23,062 nt of DNA from an uncultured Oscillospiraceae bacterium (GTDB taxonomy: Bacteria > Bacillota > Clostridia > Oscillospirales > Oscillospiraceae), in contig CAJUOA010000049.1 of assembly GCA_910587785.1 (NCBI GenBank), positions 1-23,062 on the forward strand, in the 5' to 3' direction. Shown piece by piece: positions 6,657-13,424 of this stretch. Position 1 is the first letter of the stretch, and each line of letters begins with the position of its first letter. A model generated the notes under the pieces. That model saw nothing but the letters and a program-made list of their open reading frames with translations, searched no databases and had not been told where the DNA came from. Position numbers and translations under genes: made by a program.

Positions 6657-7913
6657 TTACTCCCGGTTATAGACATCCGCCACATGGGCGCGTCCCCGGT
6701 AGATGAACAGATACACCGAGAGGAGCACGACGGCGTATATTCCCACGATGACGGCCCGCTCCGGGAACACCTCCGCCAGGGCGCCCACCAGCAGGGACCC
6801 TGCCACGGTCCCCAACGAGGTCATCATCTGGAAGGCGCCGTTGAACCGGGCACGCATGGTATCGGGCACATAGGCCTGGGTAGCGGTGGTGCGGATGGTG
6901 TAGGAGGTGACGCCCAGCATCCCCTGGACGAAGAACGCCGCGGCCATCAGCGGTATGGGCAGGAAGAGCCGCAGGCTGCCGATGGCATCAATCGCGGCGT
7001 AGGCGGCCAGGGCGGCAAGGAACTTCCGTTCCGGCGGGATGCGAACCTTGTACTGGACCATGCCGCCCACCAGCCGGCCAGCTACCTCGAAGTTGGACAC
7101 GATGGCGTACAGCGTCACCGCCGCCACAGGCCAGGCGGCAAAGCGCTGAGGGTGGCTGCGGAAAAAGGGTAAAATCAGGTTGTCCGCCCCGCTGCAGAGG
7201 TTCAGGGCCGTGAAGTACAGCGCGATGCACAGCAGGCCCTTCTCTCCCCGTATGTAGGCCAGCCCCTCCCGGAAGTCCCGGGCGTACTGCCGGAGCTTCC
7301 CGACGCTGTCCGGGGGCGGGGCGGAGGCCATGTGGGTCTCCCGGCAGCGGATGGTCCGCTCAAAGCAGGCGGCGAGGAAGAAGCAGGCCGCGTTGGCGGC
7401 GAAGATGGGCACCGCGCTGCCCAGAGCCTCGTAGACCGCCGCCGCCACGGGCATCATGATGGACGCTAAGGGCCAGAGCATACTGGAGACGGCGTAGGCC
7501 CGCTGGGAGTTGCCCTCGGTGATGAGATTGGGGTAGAAGCTGTCGTAGGCCACGGCGTAGACGCTGTTGATGGCCCCATAGAAGGTGTTGCTGGCGAGCA
7601 GGAAGAGGTAGCTGAACCACCCCGCCCGCAGCACCAGGAACATGAGGAAAAAGAGCCCGGCGGACAGGAAGTCCAGCCAGTAGATGACCTTCTTCCGGCT
7701 CATGCGGTCCAGGTAGGGCCCCGCGATCAGGGGCATGAACAGCAGGGGCAGCTGATAGCAGACGTTGAAGAGCATATAGAGGAACGTGGACCCGGTGTAG
7801 TCCAGCACCAGCAGGCTGATGGAAAATCCGGCCATGCTGCTCCCCACCATGGAGATGAGGCTTCCGATGGTGATGACAGTGAAGTCATAGGTCCACAGCT
7901 TTTGCAGTTTCAT
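6657..7913 (-). CDS. MFS transporter, MefA-like drug-export type
   Basis: A 418-residue integral membrane protein of the major facilitator superfamily. The ATG at 7913 has a strong AAGGAGAT ribosome binding site. Features are the N-terminal FTVITIGSLISMVGSSMAG helix, an LDRMSRKKVIYWLD loop between helices 2 and 3 (the MFS motif A region, G-x3-D-R/K-x2-R-K), about twelve hydrophobic segments, and a cytoplasmic mid-loop around residues 190-220 ending in FREGLAYIRGEKGL. That last feature is typical of MefA/MFS_3-type exporters (FREGxxxLRxxxGL). Substrate is unknown; macrolide-like drugs are only a guess from family shape. It stands alone between nrdD and pnp with its own terminator. A hairpin and a possible short leader peptide lie upstream. 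Confidence 0.85.
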   Translation of the reverse strand: MKLQKLWTYDFTVITIGSLISMVGSSMAGFSISLLVLDYTGSTFLYMLFNVCYQLPLLFMPLIAGPYLDRMSRKKVIYWLDFLSAGLFFLMFLVLRAGWFSYLFLLASNTFYGAINSVYAVAYDSFYPNLITEGNSQRAYAVSSMLWPLASIMMPVAAAVYEALGSAVPIFAANAACFFLAACFERTIRCRETHMASAPPPDSVGKLRQYARDFREGLAYIRGEKGLLCIALYFTALNLCSGADNLILPFFRSHPQRFAAWPVAAVTLYAIVSNFEVAGRLVGGMVQYKVRIPPERKFLAALAAYAAIDAIGSLRLFLPIPLMAAAFFVQGMLGVTSYTIRTTATQAYVPDTMRARFNGAFQMMTSLGTVAGSLLVGALAEVFPERAVIVGIYAVVLLSVYLFIYRGRAHVADVYNRE

Positions 7914-7936
7914 GCTTGTTATATCTCCTTTTCAAT

Positions 7937-7980
7937 GTTGATTTTCTCGAACCGGCCTCATCACGGCCGAGAGAATCAAC
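7937..7980 (-). other. Imperfect hairpin in the MFS leader
   Basis: Minus strand GTTGATT-x-TCTCG pairs with CGAGA-x-AATCAAC, and an inner GGCC/GGCC pair closes the loop. It lies 24 nt upstream of the MFS start codon and ends before the ribosome binding site. No T-run follows, so it looks like an operator or an RNA switch element rather than a terminator. Confidence 0.55.
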
Positions 7981-8002
7981 ATGCAGGAGCTAAGATTTTC
8001 AT
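7976..8002 (-). CDS. Possible 8-codon leader peptide (MKILAPAC)
   Basis: ATG at 8002, then K-I-L-A-P-A-C and TGA at 7978-7976. A GGGAGG motif sits about 9 nt upstream of the ATG. The stop codon lies in the first arm of the hairpin 7937-7980, the geometry used by drug-inducible leader peptides ahead of erm and mef genes. There is no homology evidence and such a short frame can occur by chance. Confidence 0.3.
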   Translation of the reverse strand: MKILAPAC

Positions 8003-8019
8003 GATGGAGACCTCCCAAA

Positions 8020-8096
8020 GGCGAAACAACGTTTCGCCGCAAAAAGTTTTTCTTCTTTTGCTCCTTTTCTTCTTTATACACAGAGAAGAAAAGGAG
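8020..8096 (-). terminator. Hairpins downstream of pnp (possible 3' end)
   Basis: Two perfect inverted repeats follow the pnp stop: a 13-bp stem CTCCTTTTCTTCT/AGAAGAAAAGGAG (8061-8073 with 8084-8096), then an 8-bp stem GGCGAAAC/GTTTCGCC (8020-8027 with 8031-8038) followed on the minus strand by only TTT. Neither has a full T-run, so termination here is probable but not clear-cut. They could also protect the mRNA 3' end. Confidence 0.45.
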
Positions 8097-8103
8097 GGAG
8101 GGA

Positions 8104-10254
8104 TTACTTAATAATCTCGCCCCGGGCCTTCTTCTCCTCGATCTCCCGGAGGGCGTCCTTGTGGGAGAGGTTGACGCGGCCCTTTTCGTCGATCTCGGTG
8201 ACCTTGACCCACATCATGTCGCCGATCTTGCAGACGTCCTCCACCTTCTCCACCCGCTTGTTGGCGAGCTTGGAGATGTGGACCAGGCCGTCCTTGCCGG
8301 GGGCAAGCTCCACGAAAGCGCCGAACTGCATCAGGCGCACCACGCGGCCGTAGTACAGGGAGCCCACCTCGGGGACGAAGACGATGGCGTCGATAGCGGC
8401 CTTGGCGGCGTCGCAGGAGGCGGCGTCGGCGGAGGCGATGTGGATGGTGCCGTCGTCGTCGATGTCGATCTTCGCGCCGGTGTCGGCCACGATCTTCTGG
8501 ATGACGGAGCCGCCCTTGCCGATGACATCCCGGATGTTGTCCGGGTCGATGTGCATGGTGATCATCTTGGGGGCCCACTGGCTGACCTCGGACCGGGGTT
8601 CGGCGATGCAGGGGATCATGATCTGGTCCAGAATCTCGCACCGGGCGTCATAGGTGATGTCCAGGGCGTTCTTGATGATCTCCATGGTGAGGCCGTCGTT
8701 TTTCAGGTCCATCTGGATGGCGGTGATGCCCTTCTTGGTGCCCCCGACTTTGAAGTCCATCTCGCCGTGGAAGTCCTCCACGCCCTGGATGTCGATGAAG
8801 GTGGTGAAGGAGCCGTCGTCGTCCTGGATAAGGCCGCAGGAGATGCCCGCCACCGGGGCCTTGATGGGCACACCCGCGTCCATGAGGGCCAGGGTGGAGC
8901 CGCAGATGGAGCCCTGGGAGGTGGAGCCGTTGGAGCTGACCACCTCGCTCACCACGCGGATGGCGTAGGGGAACTCCTCCTCACTGGGGAGCACGGGGAG
9001 CAGGGCCCGCTCGGCGAGAGCGCCGTGACCGATCTCCCGGCGTCCGGGGGAGCGGGAGGGCTTGGCCTCGCCCACACTGTAGCCGGGGAAGTTGTAGTGG
9101 TGCATATACCGCTTGGACTCCTCGGGCCAGATGGTGTCCAGCTTCTGGCAGGCGGAGAGGGTGTCCAGGGTGCAGACGCTGAGGACCTGGGTCTGTCCCC
9201 GGGTGAAGAGGCCGGAGCCGTGGACCCGAGGCAGGACGCCCACCTCGGCGGCCAGGGGGCGGATCTCGTTCTTCTGACGGCCGTCCACCCGGTGGCCCTC
9301 CAGGAGCCAGGCCTTGACGATCTTCTTCTGGAACTTGTAGGTGAACTCCTCCAGGTACTTGTCCATGTCGGGGTACTGCTCCAGGTAGCGCTCATGCCAG
9401 TGCTCGATCATGGCGTTCCAGCGGGCCTCCCGGACGTTCTTGTCGTCGGTGTCCATGGCGGCGCGGGCCTCGTCCATGTAGTTGGCGGTGATGTCGTCGA
9501 AGAGCTCCTGGTTGAAGTCGGCGTGGGGGTAGTCGAACTTCTCCTTGCCGATCTCGGCGGCCATCTGATTGATGAGGGCCACCTGCTTCTGGTTCTCCTC
9601 GTGGGCCATTTTGATGGCCTCGAACATGGTGTCGTTGGGGATCTCGTTGGCCCCGGCCTCGATCATGACCACCTTTTTGCCGGTGGAGACCACGGTGACG
9701 TCGAGATCGGAGACCTCGGCCTGCTCCCGGGTGGGGTTGACCACCAGCCTGCCGTCCACATAGCCCACCTTCACCGCGCCCACAGGGCCGTTCCAGGGGA
9801 TGTCGGAGATGGCCAGGGCGGCGCTGGTGCCGATGAGGGCGGCGATCTCCGGGGAGCAGTCGTGGTCCACGCTCATGACCGTGGCCATGATGGACACGTC
9901 GTTGCGGAAGTCCCCGGGGAAGAGCGGGCGGATGGGGCGGTCGATGACCCGGCTGGTGAGGATGCCCTTCTCGCCGGGACGGCCCTCCCGGCGCATGAAG
10001 GAGCCGGGGATGCGGCCCACGGCGTACATCTTCTCCTCAAAGTCCACGCTGAGGGGGAAGAAGTCGATGCCGTCCCGGGGCCGGGGGGCGGCGGTGGCGG
10101 TGACGAGGACCACGGTGTCCCCGTAGGTGACGAGGACCGCGGCGTTGGCCAGCTCCGCCAGCTTGCCGGTCTCCAGGGTCAGGGGACGGCCCGCCAGGTC
10201 CATGGTGTACTTGCGGTAGTTGGGAAACTGCTTTTTGGTGATGATAGTCGACAT
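8104..10254 (-). CDS. pnp: Polynucleotide phosphorylase
   Basis: A 716-residue 3'-5' exoribonuclease that phosphorolyses RNA and acts in mRNA decay. Domain order is standard: a first RNase PH core with YGDTVVLVTAT, FFPLSVDFEEKMYA and SRVIDRPIRPLFP; a linker helical domain; a second RNase PH core with FPGYSVGEAKPSRSPGRREIGHGALAERAL, here spanning roughly residues 395-425; FKVGGTKKGITAIQMD in the active-site region; a KH domain at about 562-625 (DNIRDVIGKGGSVIQKI); and an S1 domain at about 629-700 (GRVVRLMQFGAFVELAPGKDGLVHIS). The ATG at 10254 follows an AAAAGGAG site. It lies directly downstream of rpsO in the same direction, the widely conserved order. A large inverted repeat in the gap may control its mRNA. 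Confidence 0.97.
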   Translation of the reverse strand: MSTIITKKQFPNYRKYTMDLAGRPLTLETGKLAELANAAVLVTYGDTVVLVTATAAPRPRDGIDFFPLSVDFEEKMYAVGRIPGSFMRREGRPGEKGILTSRVIDRPIRPLFPGDFRNDVSIMATVMSVDHDCSPEIAALIGTSAALAISDIPWNGPVGAVKVGYVDGRLVVNPTREQAEVSDLDVTVVSTGKKVVMIEAGANEIPNDTMFEAIKMAHEENQKQVALINQMAAEIGKEKFDYPHADFNQELFDDITANYMDEARAAMDTDDKNVREARWNAMIEHWHERYLEQYPDMDKYLEEFTYKFQKKIVKAWLLEGHRVDGRQKNEIRPLAAEVGVLPRVHGSGLFTRGQTQVLSVCTLDTLSACQKLDTIWPEESKRYMHHYNFPGYSVGEAKPSRSPGRREIGHGALAERALLPVLPSEEEFPYAIRVVSEVVSSNGSTSQGSICGSTLALMDAGVPIKAPVAGISCGLIQDDDGSFTTFIDIQGVEDFHGEMDFKVGGTKKGITAIQMDLKNDGLTMEIIKNALDITYDARCEILDQIMIPCIAEPRSEVSQWAPKMITMHIDPDNIRDVIGKGGSVIQKIVADTGAKIDIDDDGTIHIASADAASCDAAKAAIDAIVFVPEVGSLYYGRVVRLMQFGAFVELAPGKDGLVHISKLANKRVEKVEDVCKIGDMMWVKVTEIDEKGRVNLSHKDALREIEEKKARGEIIK

Positions 10255-10298
10255 AGCGTACTCCTTTTCTCTTGTCGTGATGTGATCGGGAGCCGCCT

Positions 10299-10407
10299 TT
10301 TAGCATTTGATCTCGGCGCCGGAAACAGAGCGTACCGGGAAAACAGGCCGTAGGGGCCCATATGCTGGATAGGTGCCGTATATCCGGCAGCAAGATCAAC
10401 TGCTAAA
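10299..10407 (-). other. Large inverted repeat between rpsO and pnp (candidate RNase III/autoregulatory structure)
   Basis: Arms at 10299-10322 and 10384-10407 pair as TTTAGCA/TGCTAAA, one mismatch, TTGATCT/AGATCAA, a small internal loop, then CCGG/CCGG. The apex of about 60 nt holds further GC-rich segments. The stem ends about 45 nt before the pnp start on the transcript. In enterobacteria pnp is autoregulated through an RNase III-processed leader stem; a similar role here is inferred from position only. Confidence 0.6.
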
Positions 10408-10486
10408 GGGAAGGACTCCCGGCGGGGGGCGGCTGGGGACGGAAAGACGGGGAGAAGGGTCCGGCCCTCCTCCCCGCGCTGTTTAC

Positions 10487-10753
10487 TTACTTGCGGATCC
10501 CCAGCTTGGCGATGAGTGCGCGGTAACGCTCGATGTCCTTCTTGGCGAGGTAGTCGAGGAGACTGCGGCGCTTACCGATCATTTTGTACAGGCCCCGGCG
10601 GCTGTGGTTGTCGTGGGCGTGGACCTTCAGGTGCTCGGTCAGCTGGTTGATGCGCTCGGTGAGGATGGCCACCTGAACTTCGGGGGAACCGGTGTCTGTG
10701 GCATGGGTGCGGTTGGCCTCGATGATAGAGGTCTTCTGATCTTTCTGCATCAT
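10487..10753 (-). CDS. rpsO: 30S ribosomal protein S15
   Basis: An 88-residue protein, the normal length for S15, which binds 16S rRNA in the central domain of the small subunit and helps assembly. Recognisable segments are HATDTGSPEVQVAILTERI, LTEHLKVHAHDNHSRRGL and KKDIERYRALIAKLGIRK, including the conserved rRNA-binding residues around the DTGSPEVQ and HSRRGL motifs. Two ATG codons stand in tandem; the first (10753) is about 10 nt from AAGGTGG and is preferred. It begins the rpsO-pnp unit behind its own promoter. A GC-rich inverted segment in the leader of about 100 nt (near 10790-10830) could be an S15 autoregulatory structure, but I cannot show it. Confidence 0.97.
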   Translation of the reverse strand: MMQKDQKTSIIEANRTHATDTGSPEVQVAILTERINQLTEHLKVHAHDNHSRRGLYKMIGKRRSLLDYLAKKDIERYRALIAKLGIRK

Positions 10754-10859
10754 GGGAATGTTTCCACCTTTTCAAATAGATTCTCCTCATGCCGCGCCGG
10801 GGCAGGTGCCGCCGCGGGGCGAAGCATGGGAACTAAGACGCATATCACGCGCTCCTCTA

Positions 10860-10888
10860 CTATAACACAGGTTTCCCATTTTTGTAAA
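10860..10888 (-). promoter_or_regulatory. rpsO-pnp promoter
   Basis: Minus strand TTTACA (10888-10883) and TTATAG (10865-10860) with a 17-bp spacer. This places the start about 100 nt upstream of rpsO and just past the end of the helicase gene. Confidence 0.65.
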
Positions 10889-10911
10889 GGAAAATTTGCG
10901 GAAAACCCAGT

Positions 10912-12339
10912 TTATTTTTTGGGCGGGCGGTTTTTCCGCTTCCTTCCGTCGGCGAAGGCCACCAGACGGCCCATCCGGGACGGCTCGGAGGAAATGCGCC
11001 GCGGGGGCGGCTGCGGGGGCTCCGGCGGAGGCGGCGGGGCCACGGCCGCCCTTGGGAGCTCCACATGGGGCTTGGGCGGCGCGGGGGACCTGGGGACGCC
11101 CGGCGTCTTGGGTGCGCTTGGCGTTTTAGGCGTGCCTGGCGCCTTCGGCGTGCTGGGGACCTTTGGCGGACGGGGAGGCCGGACCGGCTTCTCCCGGGGC
11201 TCGAAAACCTCCATGGGCCAGGGGTTGGCCTCCACCACGGGGATGGTCTTGCGGATGAGCTTTTCGATGTCCTTCAGGTACGCAAGCTCGTCAAAGTCGC
11301 AGAAGCTGATGGCGAGGCCGTCCCGTCCGGCCCTCCCGGTGCGGCCGATGCGGTGGACGTAGGTCTCCGGCACGTTGGGCAGATCGTAGTTGACCACCGC
11401 CGCAAGCCCGCTGACGTCGATGCCCCGGGCGGCGATGTCCGTGGCCACCAGGACCCGGATGGCCCCGCTCTTGAAGCTCTCCAGGGCCTTGATGCGGGCG
11501 CTCTGTCCCTTGTTGCCATGGATGGCCATGGCGGGCACTCCGGAGCGGGTCAGGTCCTTGACCACCCGGTCCGCCCGGTGCTTGGTGCCGGTGAAGACCA
11601 GGACGCTGTCCAGGCTGGTATCCTGTAAAATATGCTCCAGCAGGGGCTTCTTGTTGCCCCGGTCCACCTTGTAGAGCCGCTGCTCGATGGCCTCCACGGT
11701 GGTGGACTGGGGGGTCACCTCCACCCGAACGGGGCTTACAAGGATCTTCTTCGAGAGCTCCGCGATCTCCCCCGGCATGGTGGCGGAGAAGAGGAGGGTC
11801 TGCCGCTTTTTGGGCAGGCGGTCGATGACCCGGCGCACGTCGTGGATGAAGCCCATGTCCAGCATCCGGTCCGCCTCGTCCAGGACGAAGGCCTCGACGC
11901 GGGTGAGGTCGATGTGGCCCTGATTGCACAGGTCGTTGAGCCGCCCCGGCGTGGCGACGAGAATGTCCACCCCCCTTTGCAGGGCCTCCACCTGGGGGGC
12001 CTGCCCTACGCCGCCGAAGATGACGGTATTGCGCAGGGGGAGGTGCTTTCCGTATTGGTCGAAGCTCTCTTTGATCTGCAAAGCGAGCTCCCGCGTGGGG
12101 GTGAGGACCAGGGCGCGGATGACCCTGCGTCCTGTCACCGCCTCGCCGTGGAGGCGCTGGAGGATGGGGATGGCGAAGGCGGCGGTCTTGCCGGTGCCGG
12201 TCTGGGCGCAGCCGATGAGGTCCCGGCCCAAGAGCACCGGGGGGATGGCCTGGGCCTGGATGGGGGAGGGGGCGGCGTAGCCCAGGTCGGCCACCGCCCG
12301 CTGGAGCTGGGGAAGTAAGTTCAAATCTTGAAATGTCAT
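10912..12339 (-). CDS. DEAD-box ATP-dependent RNA helicase, RhlE-like, with proline-periodic tail
   Basis: A 475-residue RNA helicase. The ATG at 12339 (MTFQDLNLLPQL) follows AAAAGGAAT; the frame is open about 780 nt further upstream, but that part overlaps the divergent gene on the other strand and is rejected. All helicase motifs are intact: Q motif near residues 3-33, AQTGTGKT (45-52), PTRELA, TPGR, DEAD in VLDEADRMLDMGF, SAT, LVFTGTK, ATDIAARGID and HRIGRTGRAGR. The core ends near 380. Residues 380-475 form a low-complexity basic tail in which proline occurs at every third position from 392 to 422, then PPPPP and a KRKNRPPKK end. Usual RhlE tails are Arg/Gly-rich. A role in RNA unwinding, ribosome assembly or decay alongside pnp is likely. 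A TACAAT at 12366-12361 could be its -10 element, with a poor -35. Confidence 0.93.
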   Translation of the reverse strand: MTFQDLNLLPQLQRAVADLGYAAPSPIQAQAIPPVLLGRDLIGCAQTGTGKTAAFAIPILQRLHGEAVTGRRVIRALVLTPTRELALQIKESFDQYGKHLPLRNTVIFGGVGQAPQVEALQRGVDILVATPGRLNDLCNQGHIDLTRVEAFVLDEADRMLDMGFIHDVRRVIDRLPKKRQTLLFSATMPGEIAELSKKILVSPVRVEVTPQSTTVEAIEQRLYKVDRGNKKPLLEHILQDTSLDSVLVFTGTKHRADRVVKDLTRSGVPAMAIHGNKGQSARIKALESFKSGAIRVLVATDIAARGIDVSGLAAVVNYDLPNVPETYVHRIGRTGRAGRDGLAISFCDFDELAYLKDIEKLIRKTIPVVEANPWPMEVFEPREKPVRPPRPPKVPSTPKAPGTPKTPSAPKTPGVPRSPAPPKPHVELPRAAVAPPPPPEPPQPPPRRISSEPSRMGRLVAFADGRKRKNRPPKK

Positions 12340-12398
12340 AGTATTCCTTTTAGATAAAATATTGTAAAGAAGAGTGGAGTCCTGATATATCTGTGTAG

Positions 12399-12417
12399 GG
12401 GCGCACGGTGTGCGCCC
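12399..12417. repeat. Perfect 8-bp palindrome (GGGCGCAC/GTGCGCCC)
   Basis: The palindrome, with a 3-nt loop, stands in the gap between divergent genes. It resembles short GTAGGGGCG...CGCCCG intergenic palindromes that I recall as common in related genomes. A related-looking GTCGCGCC segment occurs near 3662-3685. Confidence 0.45.
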
Positions 12418-12498
12418 GTTCCAAAGGTCCACACCAGGTTTTTCGAGATCAGAGCGCGTGTGCGAAACGCGGTTTTCCTGATATCCGTCATATCCCGG

Positions 12499-12528
12499 TT
12501 GCATCTCCCCCGCAAATTGTGTTATGAT
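12499..12528 (+). promoter_or_regulatory. Promoter of the YycI-like gene
   Basis: TTGCAT at 12499-12504 and TATGAT at 12523-12528, spacer 18 bp, with a TG-containing upstream edge of the -10. It lies 30 nt before the TTG start codon. Confidence 0.6.
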
Positions 12529-12558
12529 AGAGAAAACCGTACCGGGAGGGGAGTGCCC

Positions 12559-13362
12559 TTGGAGACCCAGCGTCTGAAAAATATCGCCATCGTGATCCTG
12601 CTGCTGCTCAACGCGTGCCTGCTGCTCCTGCTGGGGTACCAGCACTTCCAGTCCCGGTGGGCCCAGGCGGACGCCCGGGAGGAGCTGCGCAGCCTCTACG
12701 CGGCCAACCAGCTGACCCTCAGCGCCCAGGCGGACCTGGACCAGGAGCCTTTGAGCCCCCTGTCCCTCCTGCGCCACAGCGGCACGGAGCAGGCCATCGC
12801 CTCCAGCCTCCTGGGGGGTAGCACCTCCGCTTTGAGCCAGGGGGGCGGCATCTACAGCTACGCCGGGGAGCACGGCACCATCCGCTTCCGGTCCGGAGGC
12901 GGCTTCGACGGCACGGGGCTCACCGTGCCCGTGGAGGACATCCCCCGGTTTTTCCGGCAGTTCTGCCAGACGTTCGGCTACGCCGGCGCCCAGGTCCAGG
13001 CGGAGGGCGGCGCCGGCACGGCCTCCGCCGTCCAGGAGGTTGCGGGAGTGCCGGTGTCCGGGTGCGCGGTGTCCATGGAGTTTGAAGACGGCCTCCTCAC
13101 CGCCGTCACCGGGGCCCATGTCAGCCTGGAGGACGCCCTGCCGGAGAGCGCCGAGCAGCTCGGCTGCATCACCGCCCTGGTCCGCTTCCTGGACTACCGC
13201 AACGCCTCGGGCACCGCGTGCAGCGAGGTGCGCAGCATCCGGTGCATCTACGAGCTCCCCGGCGGGGCAGGGGCCCTGCGCCTGGTCCCCATGTGGCAGG
13301 TGGAAACGGACACCTACACCTATTTCATCGACTGCTCCAACGGGGAGGTCACCCGGAGATGA
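12559..13362 (+). CDS. Single-pass membrane protein resembling YycI/YycH
   Basis: A 267-residue protein. I chose TTG at 12559 (read as M-ETQRLKNIAIV), about 6 nt after GGGAGGGG; an in-frame GTG two codons earlier is too close to that site, and the longer frame from 12460 runs through the promoter. Residues 6-26 form one transmembrane helix (KNIAIVILLLLNACLLLLLGY) with a short basic cytoplasmic end, leaving an extracytoplasmic domain of about 240 residues. Size, topology and the R-x-KNIxIVxLLxLN start resemble YycI/YycH, which modulate the WalK sensor kinase, and the C-terminal VPMWQVETDTYTYFIDCSNGEV fits the domain end seen there. No walRK genes are near. It is monocistronic with its own promoter and terminator. 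Family assignment is moderate. Confidence 0.65.
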   Translation: METQRLKNIAIVILLLLNACLLLLLGYQHFQSRWAQADAREELRSLYAANQLTLSAQADLDQEPLSPLSLLRHSGTEQAIASSLLGGSTSALSQGGGIYSYAGEHGTIRFRSGGGFDGTGLTVPVEDIPRFFRQFCQTFGYAGAQVQAEGGAGTASAVQEVAGVPVSGCAVSMEFEDGLLTAVTGAHVSLEDALPESAEQLGCITALVRFLDYRNASGTACSEVRSIRCIYELPGGAGALRLVPMWQVETDTYTYFIDCSNGEVTRR

Positions 13363-13380
13363 CCTCCCCCCATCCGCGCC

Positions 13381-13410
13381 GCCCCCGCCGAGAGAGGCGG
13401 GGGCTTTTTT
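13381..13410 (+). terminator. Intrinsic terminator of the YycI-like gene
   Basis: GCCCCCGCC (13381-13389) pairs perfectly with GGCGGGGGC (13396-13404) around a 6-nt loop, followed by TTTTTT. It lies 18 nt after the stop codon. The convergent Sel1 gene ends 15 nt beyond it and shows no separate terminator of this quality. Confidence 0.9.
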
Positions 13411-13424
13411 GCGGATATGTAGCG

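Noticed and set aside
8161..10353. A 730-codon rightward open frame
   Set aside because: Antisense shadow of pnp, with Gly/Val/Asp/His-rich low-complexity sequence and no domain.
12340..13119. A 260-residue N-terminal extension of the DEAD-box helicase
   Set aside because: It overlaps the YycI-like gene on the opposite strand. The family Q motif begins right after the ATG at 12339, which has its own ribosome binding site.
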